This document shows, one piece after another, positions 1 to 8,597 of a stretch of 43,092 nucleotides of DNA. The stretch covers positions 1-43,092 of the forward strand of contig JAUSHL010000036.1 in the NCBI GenBank assembly GCA_030648645.1, written 5' to 3'. Position 1 is the first letter of the stretch; each line of letters starts with the position of its first letter. The notes below the pieces were generated by a model, which was not told where the DNA came from, made no database searches, and saw only the letters and a program-made list of their open reading frames with translations. The position numbers and the translations under genes are program-made. The DNA is from Candidatus Daviesbacteria bacterium. GTDB taxonomy: Bacteria > Patescibacteriota > Microgenomatia > Daviesbacterales > UBA10151.

Positions 1-3000
1 CCTCAACAAATTTGGGTCACAGGAAATTTAGGCTTTCTCTGGAATCCTCCCACAGTTGATTCAGCAGGGAATATATATCTTGGAACTGATATTGGGGGAG
101 TTATTTCCCTTGATAAAAATGGCACCAAAAAATGGGCTACCAATACTTTCCACCCCAATGACAGTGTTGTTTTAGATAATAATAACAATATTTATTACTC
201 TGCTTCAGGCTACCCTGCTAAAGTTTATTCCTATGATCAAAATGGCAACAAAAGGTGGGAATATAGTTTAGGAGGATGGGGAGGAAATAATGTTCCTACA
301 GGAGTAGCTTTATCCAGAAATAAAGATGTGCTTTATGTAGGGATAGCTTATCCATCTCAAACTTTGCTGGCTCTAAATACAGACGGAACTTTTAGATGGC
401 AACAGGACTCAAATTATAGTTCTCCCTCCTCTGCTCCAACTGTAGCTTCAGATGGAACTATTTATTTGGGGACAGGAAGCACAGGAATCATCATTGCCTA
501 CATGTCCAATGGCACTAAAAAATGGTACAGATATACAGGTACTTATGATATCAAAAATATTCTTTTAGATTCTAATAATAATTTATATGCCCTGACTTCC
601 AATGGTAACGGAGGTACTCTTTTAGCTTATAACTCAATAGGCACCAGACTTTGGACTTACCAACACGCAAGTGGTCTTTTTAATGGAGAGGGAGCTTTAA
701 AAAATAGTACTATTTATGCTGCTGTAAAAAATACTATCATTGCTGTTAATACTTCCGGAAATTTAGTTTGGACTTGGACAGTGCCTGTAACCGGAGCAAA
801 TAACTTAACCAGTCCGGTTATTGATAAGGATGGGAATATTTATACAAGTTATGGAAATATATTCTATGTTTTAAATCCAAATGGGACTTTAAAATGGGAA
901 GTACCTCTTGGCAGTTATCCCAGTTATCTAGGAAAACCTATTATTGTTGATAATAATTTAATTTATATTTACCAAAATGTAAGTGGTAACTGGAATGGTT
1001 ATTTACATGCTTTGGGAAAAATTACCCCAGATAAAACTCCAGTTATTTTTATTCCAGGGATAGGAGGATCAGAATTAAAGGTTAAAAATGATACTATTTG
1101 GTCAAATGATGATGGTCATGGAGGAACTTATAATCATGCATATCTTGCTGGGGAAAAAGTTTGGGTTAATGAAGGAGAAGGAGCAAACTTTGGAGATGAT
1201 GATTATTTTGATATTTTAAGATTAAAATCTGATGGGACTCAAGCAGAAGCAGAGTTAGAGTTAACAGGAGATATTTATGCTGGGGCATATGGGAATACCA
1301 TTAAATTTTTTACTGATAATGGTTATGTTTTAAATCAGGATTTATTTATTTTCCCTTATGATTGGAGAAAAGATATTGCTTTAATTGCTCCACTTTTGGA
1401 TCAAAAAATTGATGCTGTTAAAACTCAAACTGGGGCTACAAAAGTAGATATTGTGGCTCACTCTATGGGAGGGCTGGTTGCCAGAAATTATATTGCGGAT
1501 GCTAATAAAGCTTCAAAAGTCAGGAAATTAATTACTCTGGGCACACCACATCTGGGAGCAGTTAAATTCTTGAACACATTACAACATGGTGATTGTTTAA
1601 TTTATGGATTTGAATCATTTTGTCTTTCTATTGCTCCTTCAGAAATTAAGGATGTAATGCAAAATATGGTTTCTGGTTATGAATTATCACCAACTAAAAA
1701 ATATTTTGATTTTTATTCCGGAGAAGATAATTTACACCCATTTCCTTTTAATGATGTCAGAGATGTTGATAATAATGGAATTACTGGTTCGTTGAATTAT
1801 AATCAAACAAAAACATTACTTACTAATTTAAATTATCATACTAATCTTTTTAACTCCACAGAAACTTTTCATAACTTAGATAATGACTTAGACAAAACCA
1901 ATAATGTCGAAGTATCAATAATTGCAGGTTCAGGTATTGATACTTTAGGACAAATTATTGAAAAAAATGTAGTTGATTTTCTAGGAATTAAAATACCTAA
2001 AAAAGATATTCTTATCATCAATGGAGATGAAACAGTGCCTCTGCTTAGCGCTTCTTTAATTGATTCACATAAAAATATTTCTTTAGTTGGATTAGCCAAA
2101 GTTTATTACACCCAGCAAAAACATGGAAATTTAGTTTTTGATGGACCTGCTATGAAACTTGTTAAAAATATTTTAGATGGAAATTCAGATCTTCCTTCTG
2201 AAGTATCTTCAGAACCATATAAACTCATGGGGCAACAACTTTCTGTCCATTCTCCTGTTTTAATCAGTGCCTATGATGCAAATAATAATCATACCGGACC
2301 TTTAGATAATGGAGATTATGAAGAAAACATTCCCGGATCATCTTACGAGGTAATCGGTAATGCTAAATTTATCTGGCTCCCGGATAGTGGAGAGTATAAT
2401 CTTAAATTTGAGGCTACAGACAATGGTAGTTTTGATTTTAAAATTAGGACTTATGAAAATGATACCAATAGTAAAACCATTGTCTATAACAATATTCCTT
2501 TAACTACACAAACTAAAGCAGATGCCATTTATGATACTGCCTCAGCAAATCCTCCTTTAATTAATTTAGATGTTGATGGAAATGGAGTAGCTGATGCAGA
2601 AGTTGGAGCAACTGGAATAGTAACAGGTGCAGGTACTACAGATAGCACAGCTCCTGAAACATCCATTACTTTAACAGGGGAAATAAATAGTGACGGAACT
2701 TATAAAACTGATGTTAAGGTAGAACTATCTGCCACAGATAATAGTGCTGGAGTTGCTAAAACAGAATATTCTTTGGACAGTGGAACAACAATCAAAACTT
2801 ATACTGGATATTTTACTATTTCAGACAATGGTACTGCCAAAGTAAAATACCGTTCAATTGATAATGCCGGCAATGAAGAAAATCCCAAAGAAAAAGAAAT
2901 AATTATTAATAAACCATCTACTAGTTCCGGCTCTGATTCTGATTCTGATTCCAATAACTCATCATCTACCACTACCACATCATCAACAGATAGTAATAAT

Positions 3001-3231
3001 CAAACTGCAATTACCAATGAAATTAAAAAAGTTGTGTCTAATATTTTAAAAATTAATAATGAAGAAAATAATAATAATCAAATTTCTGATCGGATTTTTG
3101 AAAGTACTAATTCTGCAGTTTTAGGGGCAACAACTGAAAATAAAAATAGTAAAAATAATAATATTAATCCGTTAATATTATTACCTTTAATTATTTTAGG
3201 TGGTTTTATAATCTACAAAAGAAGAAGTTAA
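1..3231 (+). CDS. Surface protein: PQQ-like propeller, LCAT-family lipase, Ig-like domain, C-terminal anchor (5' partial)
   Basis: The reading frame is open from base 1, so the gene starts upstream; the GTG at 328 in the ORF track is only the first internal start. Numbering from base 1: residues 1-340 carry repeated 'DGNIY..' and 'NGTLKW' strands of a PQQ/YVTN-like beta-propeller. Residues 345-720 are an alpha/beta hydrolase of the lecithin:cholesterol acyltransferase type, with FIPGIGGSELK, FPYDWRKD, the nucleophile elbow AHSMGG (Ser488), LGTPHLG, GDETVPL (Asp676) and a likely His708. An Ig-like domain (about 880-970) follows, then a Ser/Asn-rich linker, a VLG motif, one membrane helix and a KRRS tail. 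It is probably exported and anchored in the envelope, acting on a lipid or ester; the substrate is unknown. The hydrolase fold is clear, the activity is inferred. Confidence 0.85.
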   Translation, partial: PQQIWVTGNLGFLWNPPTVDSAGNIYLGTDIGGVISLDKNGTKKWATNTFHPNDSVVLDNNNNIYYSASGYPAKVYSYDQNGNKRWEYSLGGWGGNNVPTGVALSRNKDVLYVGIAYPSQTLLALNTDGTFRWQQDSNYSSPSSAPTVASDGTIYLGTGSTGIIIAYMSNGTKKWYRYTGTYDIKNILLDSNNNLYALTSNGNGGTLLAYNSIGTRLWTYQHASGLFNGEGALKNSTIYAAVKNTIIAVNTSGNLVWTWTVPVTGANNLTSPVIDKDGNIYTSYGNIFYVLNPNGTLKWEVPLGSYPSYLGKPIIVDNNLIYIYQNVSGNWNGYLHALGKITPDKTPVIFIPGIGGSELKVKNDTIWSNDDGHGGTYNHAYLAGEKVWVNEGEGANFGDDDYFDILRLKSDGTQAEAELELTGDIYAGAYGNTIKFFTDNGYVLNQDLFIFPYDWRKDIALIAPLLDQKIDAVKTQTGATKVDIVAHSMGGLVARNYIADANKASKVRKLITLGTPHLGAVKFLNTLQHGDCLIYGFESFCLSIAPSEIKDVMQNMVSGYELSPTKKYFDFYSGEDNLHPFPFNDVRDVDNNGITGSLNYNQTKTLLTNLNYHTNLFNSTETFHNLDNDLDKTNNVEVSIIAGSGIDTLGQIIEKNVVDFLGIKIPKKDILIINGDETVPLLSASLIDSHKNISLVGLAKVYYTQQKHGNLVFDGPAMKLVKNILDGNSDLPSEVSSEPYKLMGQQLSVHSPVLISAYDANNNHTGPLDNGDYEENIPGSSYEVIGNAKFIWLPDSGEYNLKFEATDNGSFDFKIRTYENDTNSKTIVYNNIPLTTQTKADAIYDTASANPPLINLDVDGNGVADAEVGATGIVTGAGTTDSTAPETSITLTGEINSDGTYKTDVKVELSATDNSAGVAKTEYSLDSGTTIKTYTGYFTISDNGTAKVKYRSIDNAGNEENPKEKEIIINKPSTSSGSDSDSDSNNSSSTTTTSSTDSNNQTAITNEIKKVVSNILKINNEENNNNQISDRIFESTNSAVLGATTENKNSKNNNINPLILLPLIILGGFIIYKRRS

Positions 3232-3232
3232 A

Positions 3233-3475
3233 TTATCTTTTTAAAAGCTTCTTCATTAATTTCCAAATTGCAAAAAGGATAATAAACCAAAAGATTATAT
3301 CTATAAAAAACATAAAATTATCTGTTGATCCACCTAAAAATGACCCAGTAGCAAACGTAAAAGGAACTCCACCATAACCAAGAAAGTGATTGTTCATCAA
3401 CCCCTCTGTAATTGCTACCCCATAGGTAACCACCACACTCAAAACCAAAAAAATAACAAAAGACTTTTTACTCAT
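3233..3475 (-). CDS. Small membrane protein, copy 1 of 3
   Basis: About 80 residues with two hydrophobic segments: an N-terminal helix (FVIFLVLSVVVTYG) and a C-terminal helix (FFIDIIFWFIILFAIWKL) ending in a basic KKLLKR tail. I chose the internal start MSKKSF rather than the track start at 3511, because the paralogue at 4193-4435 begins exactly there. It lies tail-to-tail with the large surface protein, one base from its stop. I do not recognise a family. The same convergent pairing recurs twice more downstream, so the gene travels with the surface-protein tail and may serve it, which is inference only. Confidence 0.6.
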   Translation of the reverse strand: MSKKSFVIFLVLSVVVTYGVAITEGLMNNHFLGYGGVPFTFATGSFLGGSTDNFMFFIDIIFWFIILFAIWKLMKKLLKR

Positions 3476-3531
3476 TAATCTAACAATATCACATCTCTCC
3501 CTCCTCAACAACTAATTTAACCTTCCACATT

Positions 3532-3574
3532 TAGCCTTCCCAGGGGACGTCTGGAAGGCTACGTCTGGAAGGCT
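3532..3574. repeat. Palindromic repeat family A, copy 1 (with an extra half)
   Basis: Arms AGCCTTCCCAG and CTGGAAGGCT surround GGACGT, followed by a second partial right half. The truncated tail copy of the surface protein begins right after it. Other family A copies are at 4545, 5479, 23576 and 31939. Confidence 0.8.
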
Positions 3575-4192
3575 ACAGATACCATGGATAATACTGCTCC
3601 GGAAACATCTATTTCTTTAACAGGGGATACAAACAGTGACGGGTCTTATAAGACTGACATTAAAGTGGAACTATCTGCAGCAGATAATACCAATGGTTCA
3701 GGCATAGCTAAGATAGAATATTCCCTGGATAACGGGCAAACAACAAAAACTTATACTGATGTCTTTACCTTATCAGATAACGGCACTATAAAAGTTAAAT
3801 ACAGGGCAACTGACAATACCGGTAATGAAGAAAATCCCAAGACAAAAGAAATAATTATTAGTAAACCATCCGGCAGTTCTAGCTCTAATTCCGATTCTAA
3901 TAGCTCATCATCGACAACATCTACCAGCAGTGATAATCAGAATAGTTTCGGTAATCAAACAACCGCAATAGTTGCCAATGGAGTGAAGAAAGTTTTATCC
4001 AATATTTTAAGTTTTAATAATGATAATAAAGAGAATAACAATGATAAAATCTCTGAAAGTATTAATTCCGCAGTTTTAGGAACTAAAACAGAAGGCAAAA
4101 ATACTAAAAATAATAGTATTAACCCATTAATATTTTTGCCTGTGGTTATTTTAGGAGGTTTTATTATCTGCAAAAAGCAGTTTAAAACTTGA
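3575..4192 (+). pseudogene. Detached tail copy of the surface protein (Ig-like domain, linker, anchor)
   Basis: This region is homologous to the last ~200 residues of the protein ending at 3231: Ig-like domain with NTAPETSISLTGD, Ser/Asn-rich linker, NSAVLGTKTE motif, one membrane helix and a short basic end. Homology starts directly after palindrome family A, so the upstream part was lost at that point. An ATG at 3584 could allow translation, but the product would have no signal peptide and no catalytic domain. I therefore call it a broken duplicate. The frame is still open and the domain intact, so the duplication is either recent or selected. A role as a recombination donor for the full-length tail is possible but unproven. 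Confidence 0.65.
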
Positions 4193-4435
4193 CTATCTTT
4201 TTAGAAGTTTACCAACTAGTTTCCAAATCCCAAATAGAATAATAAACCAAAAAATAATATCTAAAGATAACATTAGATAATCTGTGTTAGCATTAGAAAA
4301 TAATGACACTGAAGTGAATGCAAAAGGAATTCCACCTTGATTAGCCGTTTTATCCATCATAAACACCACTACTGAAACCATAAGAGTAATTATCACACTC
4401 AAAACCAAAAATATAATAAAAGATTTTTTACTCAT
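4193..4435 (-). CDS. Small membrane protein, copy 2 of 3
   Basis: An 80-residue protein starting MSKKSFIIFLVLSV, with two hydrophobic segments and a basic GKLLKR end. It is clearly paralogous to 3233-3475 and 5045-5386, especially in the N-terminal helix and the C-terminal DIIFWFIILFGIWKL segment; the middle is variable. It sits directly tail-to-tail with the second surface-protein tail. On its upstream side the sequence GTTGTTGA, then about 14 nt, then GTGATATT is shared with the other two copies and may be their promoter. The function is unknown. Confidence 0.6.
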   Translation of the reverse strand: MSKKSFIIFLVLSVIITLMVSVVVFMMDKTANQGGIPFAFTSVSLFSNANTDYLMLSLDIIFWFIILFGIWKLVGKLLKR

Positions 4436-4544
4436 AATTAGATTACATCTATTCTAGAATATCACAATTCCCCCCAAATCAACAACTATTTTTTATTCCA
4501 TTAAATATCCGTTCCTCCAATGTGAAACATTCATTTTTTAGGCT

Positions 4545-4571
4545 AGCCTCCCAGAGGACGTCTGGGAGGCT
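4545..4571. repeat. Palindromic repeat family A, copy 2
   Basis: Perfect arms AGCCTCCCAG and CTGGGAGGCT around AGGACGT. The third surface-protein tail begins one base later, so this palindrome also marks a duplication boundary. Confidence 0.85.
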
Positions 4572-4572
4572 A

Positions 4573-5044
4573 AACAGAATATTCTTTGGATCAAGAGACA
4601 ACGGTCAAAACTTATACCGGCTCTTTTACTCTGTCGGATAATGGAACCATAAAAATTAAATATCACTCAATTGATAATGCCGGTAATGAGGAAAGTCCTA
4701 AAGAAAAAGAAATAACTATTAATCAATCATCCAGCAATTCCGAATCTAATAACTCAGTTTCCACATCCACAAACAACAGCAATCAAGATACCTCCAATAA
4801 CCCAAATATAGTCGCAAATGAAGTTAAAAAAGTTTTATCTAATATTTTAGATTTTGGAGATGAAGAGAAAAATAATGATCAAATCTCTGAAAATAATGAT
4901 TCGGAAGTTTTGGGAATACAAACAGAAGCTAAAAATAATAATATTATTCAAAATATATTAAATTTTCTTCATAAAAATAAATTTATATTTATACCGGTGA
5001 TAATTATTGGGAGCCTAATTATCCACAAAAAGAAGTTAAAATAA
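4573..5044 (+). pseudogene. Second detached tail copy of the surface protein (shorter)
   Basis: The sequence matches the surface protein from the TEYSLD strand of its Ig-like domain onward, starting immediately after the family A palindrome. It runs through the Asn/Ser linker, a DSEVLGIQTE motif, a membrane helix and a KKKLK end. The Ig domain is cut in half and there is no ATG; the track start at 4586 is a TTG inside a beta strand. It is very likely a non-functional fragment. Together with 3575-4192 and the parent tail it makes three diverging copies of the same 3' segment, each followed by a convergent small membrane gene. Confidence 0.7.
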
Positions 5045-5386
5045 CTATTTTTTTAGAAGTTTACCAGCTAACTTCCAAATTCCAAAAAGAATAATAAACC
5101 AAAGAATTATGTTGATAGCACAAATTAAATAATAAATGTTATCAGTTTGGCTTATATTTTGAGCGATAGGATAACCAGTCTCAGAAATTGATGTTGAATA
5201 TAATGAAATAGAAGAATTTTTAAATACAAATACTTCTACTAAAGCCTGTATAACTCGTGAAATATACCAAACCACCACACTTAAAACCAAAAATATAATA
5301 AACTTATTTAACTCGAGTTTACCACTCTCATTAAATAGCTTGAACCCAAAATGAAATATTTTGGGTATAAAAGACTTTTTGTTCAT
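5045..5386 (-). CDS. Small membrane protein, copy 3 of 3 (extended N-terminus)
   Basis: A 113-residue paralogue of the proteins at 3233 and 4193. It begins MNKKSF but then carries about 22 extra residues before the shared KFIIFLVLSVVV helix, and it has a longer variable middle. The end DIILWFIILFGIWKLAGKLLKK is strongly conserved. It is convergent with the third tail fragment, with no gap. The topology is probably two membrane helices with an outward-facing loop that differs between copies, which could suit an immunity or receptor-like role. This is speculation from topology only. Confidence 0.6.
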   Translation of the reverse strand: MNKKSFIPKIFHFGFKLFNESGKLELNKFIIFLVLSVVVWYISRVIQALVEVFVFKNSSISLYSTSISETGYPIAQNISQTDNIYYLICAINIILWFIILFGIWKLAGKLLKK

Positions 5387-5478
5387 TTATTAAACCTTAT
5401 TATTTAGACTTTACTTATTTTAGAATATCACATCTTCCTCAAATCAACAACATTCCAGTAGAACCTTTATCTTTTTTT

Positions 5479-5515
5479 AGCCTCCCATAGCCTCCCAGAC
5501 GTCCCCTGGGAGGCT
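5479..5515. repeat. Palindromic repeat family A, copy 3 (with an extra half)
   Basis: AGCCTCCCAT, then the full arms AGCCTCCCAG and CTGGGAGGCT around ACGTCCC. It closes the third tail/membrane-protein unit on its downstream side. Confidence 0.85.
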
Positions 5516-5518
5516 ATG

Positions 5519-5560
5519 TCCGCAGATGCTAAGCCAATTCACCCTAAGGATGGAAACCTC
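5519..5560. repeat. Repeat related to 8523-8563
   Basis: TCCGCAGATGCTAAGCC and ATTCACCCTAAGGATGG resemble TCCGCAGGTGGCAAGCT and GTTCACCCCAAGGGTGG at 8523-8563. The 3' part forms a weak hairpin (CACCC...GGATGG). It lies between palindrome A and the small ORF at 5572. Confidence 0.55.
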
Positions 5561-5571
5561 AAGAACCAAAT

Positions 5572-5739
5572 TCATAATTTACTAATTTTATATCCAAGCC
5601 AAATTCCCAAAAGTGCACCTAGTCCACTAGTTATTACTGAAATATAAGAAAATATATCAGCTCCAAATAATACTGGAATATAACCACCAATTATAGATCC
5701 TACAAGCATTCCTAAAAAAATTAAAGTTTTAGTGGACAT
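5572..5739 (-). CDS. 55-residue membrane protein (below the ORF-track cutoff)
   Basis: Reading the minus strand from ATG at 5739 gives an open frame of 55 codons to TGA, starting MSTKTLIFLGMLVGS and ending GLGALLGIWLGYKISKL. It has two hydrophobic Gly-rich stretches separated by a short polar turn, i.e. a small two-helix membrane protein. The composition resembles small membrane proteins of unknown function; no motif identifies it. It is divergent from the gene starting at 5780 with about 40 bp between starts. Confidence 0.5.
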   Translation of the reverse strand: MSTKTLIFLGMLVGSIIGGYIPVLFGADIFSYISVITSGLGALLGIWLGYKISKL

Positions 5740-5779
5740 TTATGTTAATTATGACACAAATTATGTTTATAATATAAAT

Positions 5780-6223
5780 ATGTCTAAAGATTTTATATTA
5801 CAAATCCAAAAAAGAGTAATTTCTTTGCTTCGTTCGAATGAAAAGAATACAAAAATATCTCTTTCGTTACTTATAAAAGATACATGTAGTGAAGTTTCTC
5901 GGTTAGTAGCTTGTTGGATTATATCTGCGGATCCAAAAGCTGAAACAATGATTGCCAAGGGAAAAGATGTTTTAGGAAGAAGAAATTTTTGTCATGATGT
6001 TTTATTAGTAGTGAAAGATAATGTTGTATCAATCATTGACCCAACAATTTGGCAGATTTACCCAAAAAAGAAAAGTATTTATGTTGGAAAAACACATTCT
6101 GCAGATACAGCTTTAGAAGTTTTAAACAAGAAATATGATGGTTTGTGGAAAATTTCTGAAACTATAACATTGGATAATTATCCCAAAAGTGAACAAGAAA
6201 AACTACAAAAAAGTATTTTTTAG
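5780..6223 (+). CDS. Transglutaminase/papain-like cysteine protein, possible enzyme
   Basis: I place the start at ATG 5780 (MSKDFILQIQ); the GTG at 5732 overlaps the divergent gene. The 147-residue product shows a possible Cys-His-Asp order: DTCSEVSRLVACW (Cys near an EVS motif), NFCHDVLLVV (His) and SIIDPTIWQI (Asp). This is the arrangement seen in transglutaminase-like and NlpC/papain-like folds, including the typical 'DPT..Q' after the Asp. There is no signal peptide, so it should be cytosolic. The substrate is unknown. The assignment rests on motif order only. Confidence 0.45.
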   Translation: MSKDFILQIQKRVISLLRSNEKNTKISLSLLIKDTCSEVSRLVACWIISADPKAETMIAKGKDVLGRRNFCHDVLLVVKDNVVSIIDPTIWQIYPKKKSIYVGKTHSADTALEVLNKKYDGLWKISETITLDNYPKSEQEKLQKSIF

Positions 6224-6504
6224 CTTCAAATCTAGTATTGTGCGTATTTGTGGTAAATTTTGAGCTACGGGATTAAGTCTACTCGTCCTTGGCGAGATCT
6301 TGGTTCCTCGCAAAACTACGTTTTGCTGAGCATATCGGTCTAGAATCTTTTTATCCCTATAACTCCGATGCTAGACCTGTGGGATTGAGAGTATTAATCA
6401 AGGTCTTTTGGAACCCATAATCACTTCAGATAAAAGTGAAGTTCAAATAGTTAATCATTGTTGTAGAGCATGATATTGACAATAACCATTTGTAATGATA
6501 GCAT
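6224..6504. other. Intergenic stretch with hairpins and one of two direct repeats
   Basis: There is no convincing gene here. It contains CTCGTCCTTGGCGAG and CGCAAAACTACGTTTTGC hairpins. The 25-bp element at 6321-6345 (TTTTGCTGAG...CGGTCTAGAA) recurs at 7483-7507 on the other side of the nuclease gene. A TTGACA at about 6476 may be a -35 box for the gene at 6505. Confidence 0.5.
6321..6345. repeat. Direct repeat flanking the 6505 nuclease gene, left copy
   Basis: TTTTGCTGAG and CGGTCTAGAA are identical to the copy at 7483-7507; only the central five bases differ. The same orientation on both sides brackets the single gene 6505-7395. Confidence 0.6.
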
Positions 6505-7395
6505 GTGCTTGTGGATAAGAATGAAGTATTATCACATCTCAAAAAGCTTGCCTCTGGGTTAAAGACAAAAAAATATCTCACCTTGGACGATCTTCGCCAA
6601 ATACCTAGACTAGAATATTATATGCAATTTCACTATCGTGGTTTTGCTAATGCTTTAAAAGCTGCAAATTTACCATCTTCAAAGTTGGCAGCGGCGATGA
6701 GAATAACAAACGAAGAACTTCTTGATTATCTGAGAGATTTAAAGACCAAATTAAAACGTAATCCAAAAGTTTGGGATTTTACAGATGATAATGAATTATA
6801 TAAAAAGTATTCAGATTACAAAATTTCATGGTCAATATATAAAACAAGATTTGGAGGATTACGAGAAGCAATTAAGTTAATAGAAAAAGATACTATAAAA
6901 ACTGAAGAAGAAATCAAGGTTTTCGATAGAAATAATGATATATTGGAAAAACCCGATTTTTTGGGAGGAAAGGGTAGGTATTGGGGAGAAGCTGCAGAGA
7001 TTCATGTAACAGCAGAACTATTATACCGTGGTTTTCAGGCCGCAAATATACCAGTAGATGTGGGATTAGACATACTTGCGGTTAAAGATAACAACACTTT
7101 CTATTTTCAGGTTAAACATAAAGATACTAGCAATAATCAGGCTATTAAAATTACCAAAAGTTCATTTGAAAAGACTGGAAGAGGTAATGTCTATTATGTT
7201 TTTGTCCTATTATCAAACGATAAAAGAGATTTCTTAATTATTCCATTTCACATAGTAAATGATTGGATAAGAGAAGATATCGCTGAAGCCACGGAGGACG
7301 GATATATGATTCATATAAAAGTAAGAGATAGTAAATATTACTTGAAAGAAAAAGGATTAGATTATTACCTTAATAATTGGAATCTAATTAAGTAA
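6505..7395 (+). CDS. PD-(D/E)XK nuclease-like protein with N-terminal homing-endonuclease-associated repeats
   Basis: The protein has 296 residues. The N-terminal ~130 residues contain two copies of a helical DNA-binding-like repeat (LTLDDLRQIPRL...FRGFANAL-type and NPKVWDFTDDNELYKKY...FGGLREAI), as found beside HNH/homing endonucleases. The C-terminal half has the PD-(D/E)XK order: WGEAAEIHVTAELL (Glu), DVGLDILAV (Asp) and FYFQVKHK (Q-x-K). It is probably a DNA-cutting or DNA-binding enzyme, possibly defensive or selfish. The start is GTG at 6505 without a clear Shine-Dalgarno, so it is uncertain. A similar nuclease fold is encoded convergently at 7527-8213. Confidence 0.65.
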   Translation: MLVDKNEVLSHLKKLASGLKTKKYLTLDDLRQIPRLEYYMQFHYRGFANALKAANLPSSKLAAAMRITNEELLDYLRDLKTKLKRNPKVWDFTDDNELYKKYSDYKISWSIYKTRFGGLREAIKLIEKDTIKTEEEIKVFDRNNDILEKPDFLGGKGRYWGEAAEIHVTAELLYRGFQAANIPVDVGLDILAVKDNNTFYFQVKHKDTSNNQAIKITKSSFEKTGRGNVYYVFVLLSNDKRDFLIIPFHIVNDWIREDIAEATEDGYMIHIKVRDSKYYLKEKGLDYYLNNWNLIK

Positions 7396-7482
7396 AGTGG
7401 TATGAGACTTCTATTAAAAATGATGAGTTTAGGAATCCCCATCAACTCAATTGAGGGGACATGGTCATATGGGGTGCCCTAC

Positions 7483-7507
7483 TTTTGCTGAGTAGGCCGG
7501 TCTAGAA
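7483..7507. repeat. Direct repeat flanking the 6505 nuclease gene, right copy
   Basis: Matches 6321-6345 at 21 of 25 positions by my count. It overlaps a CCTACT...AGTAGG hairpin. Confidence 0.6.
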
Positions 7508-7526
7508 CTGTCTTAACCTTATAATA

Positions 7527-8213
7527 TTATTTTTTAGTCAAGATTTTTTCAAACTTTTTATATTTTTCTAAAGTTGAGTGTATCTTGTCTAAATATTCAT
7601 CATAAACACCTTCATACAATACATCTTTATTCCATCCCTCTAAACCTAAATTATTTGGATCTATCCCGCTCAGTAGGCCTTTATTATGTAGACAACGAAG
7701 GCTATCAAAAAATAGGTCACGGCAAAAACCTCCTGTTTTAGGCCATTCTTTTGTTCCAGATACATATGCTTGAAATTCTGCATTCTTAATTGCTAAATAA
7801 AAAGGCTCTTCCTCTTCTTTTGTTTTTTTATGAAGAATGGGAGTATACCTCTTATAATATATAAGCTTGGGTTTATTTTTGACCACTATAACTAAAAATA
7901 AAAAAACTGGAAAATCAAAACCCTCCCAATAATTTAACGTTGTTGGCTTAATAATGATGTGCTTTTTATATCCTTGTAGAAAATTAGCTCCATTTGTTGC
8001 AATTTTAGTTTTTAGTGGAGTTCTTTGAGTTTTTACTTGTATACCAAAAAGTGTTTGTGTTGGTGATTCACCATTTACCCACTCACATAGCATATCAAGC
8101 CCAACATCTTTTGAACCATCTATCTTGTGAACAATAGAATATTGAGATAAAACACTCTCCACAAATGCTTCGCCAAAATTCCCAAGCTGTTTTGTTTTTA
8201 AGTATAACGACAT
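7527..8213 (-). CDS. DUF4365-like PD-(D/E)XK nuclease-family protein
   Basis: The protein has 228 residues. The N-terminal half shows the DUF4365 pattern: GNFGEAFVESVLSQ (Glu helix), KDVGLDMLCEW (Asp strand) and FGIQVKTQ (Q-x-K strand), which are the active-site positions of the restriction-endonuclease-like fold. The rest is mixed alpha/beta with FPVFLFLVIV, as expected for the core strand after the active site. DUF4365 domains often occur in defence-related proteins. No partner such as a methylase or NTPase is seen here. It converges on the 6505 nuclease gene and lies just downstream of the tRNA-Gln on the same strand. Confidence 0.7.
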   Translation of the reverse strand: MSLYLKTKQLGNFGEAFVESVLSQYSIVHKIDGSKDVGLDMLCEWVNGESPTQTLFGIQVKTQRTPLKTKIATNGANFLQGYKKHIIIKPTTLNYWEGFDFPVFLFLVIVVKNKPKLIYYKRYTPILHKKTKEEEEPFYLAIKNAEFQAYVSGTKEWPKTGGFCRDLFFDSLRCLHNKGLLSGIDPNNLGLEGWNKDVLYEGVYDEYLDKIHSTLEKYKKFEKILTKK

Positions 8214-8236
8214 ATTCTATTTAATGTCCAGTCTTG

Positions 8237-8307
8237 CTGCGGGACTAGGATTCGAACCTAGATAGACAACTTCAGAGGCTGTCGTCCTACCATTAGACGA
8301 TCCCGCA
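8237..8307 (-). tRNA. tRNA-Gln(CTG)
   Basis: On the minus strand the 7-bp acceptor TGCGGGA pairs with TCCCGCA. The D arm is GTCTAATGGTAGGAC. The anticodon stem ACAGC/GTTGT holds the loop CTCTGAA with anticodon CTG, which reads CAG. The T arm contains GGTTCGAATCC. The discriminator is G and a full CCA is not encoded (GCA follows), so CCA must be added by a nucleotidyltransferase. An accessory nuclease region lies immediately downstream, in line with tRNA genes as frequent insertion points. Confidence 0.92.
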
Positions 8308-8443
8308 ATGTATTAAAATGTACTGAATGTACTGAAATTATACCAAAGCAAATTTCTTAAAGCTAATTATTGGAGAATAGTAGTGGCACAAACCTCTGCT
8401 ATAGCTTAATGTTGTACCCCAAAAACAGAGATATAAAACAGAG

Positions 8444-8486
8444 ATATCCTTAGGTGTCAATATAATTCCACCTCGGAGGTGGAACA
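8444..8486. repeat. REP family copy (RAYT-associated type)
   Basis: Head sequence ATATCCTTAGGTGTCAA followed by the palindrome TTCCACCTCGGAGGTGGAA. The same head and palindrome flank the RAYT gene at 32455-33096 and recur at 37500. Confidence 0.8.
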
Positions 8487-8522
8487 CAAAATTTAAGATC
8501 TAAGCACAGAATAATTGAAAAA

Positions 8523-8563
8523 TCCGCAGGTGGCAAGCTAGTTCACCCCAAGGGTGGACACCT
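8523..8563. repeat. Hairpin repeat related to 5519-5560
   Basis: TCCGCAGGTGGCAAGCT followed by TTCACCCCAAGGGTGGA, a hairpin in which CACCC pairs with GGGTG. Confidence 0.55.
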
Positions 8564-8597
8564 AACCTAATATGTGTACTTTATAAGAATTTTTTAA

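Noticed and set aside
6224-6504. A second tRNA or small RNA in the hairpin-rich gap
   Set aside because: No acceptor pairing, no GGTTCGAATCC-type T loop and no terminator was found.
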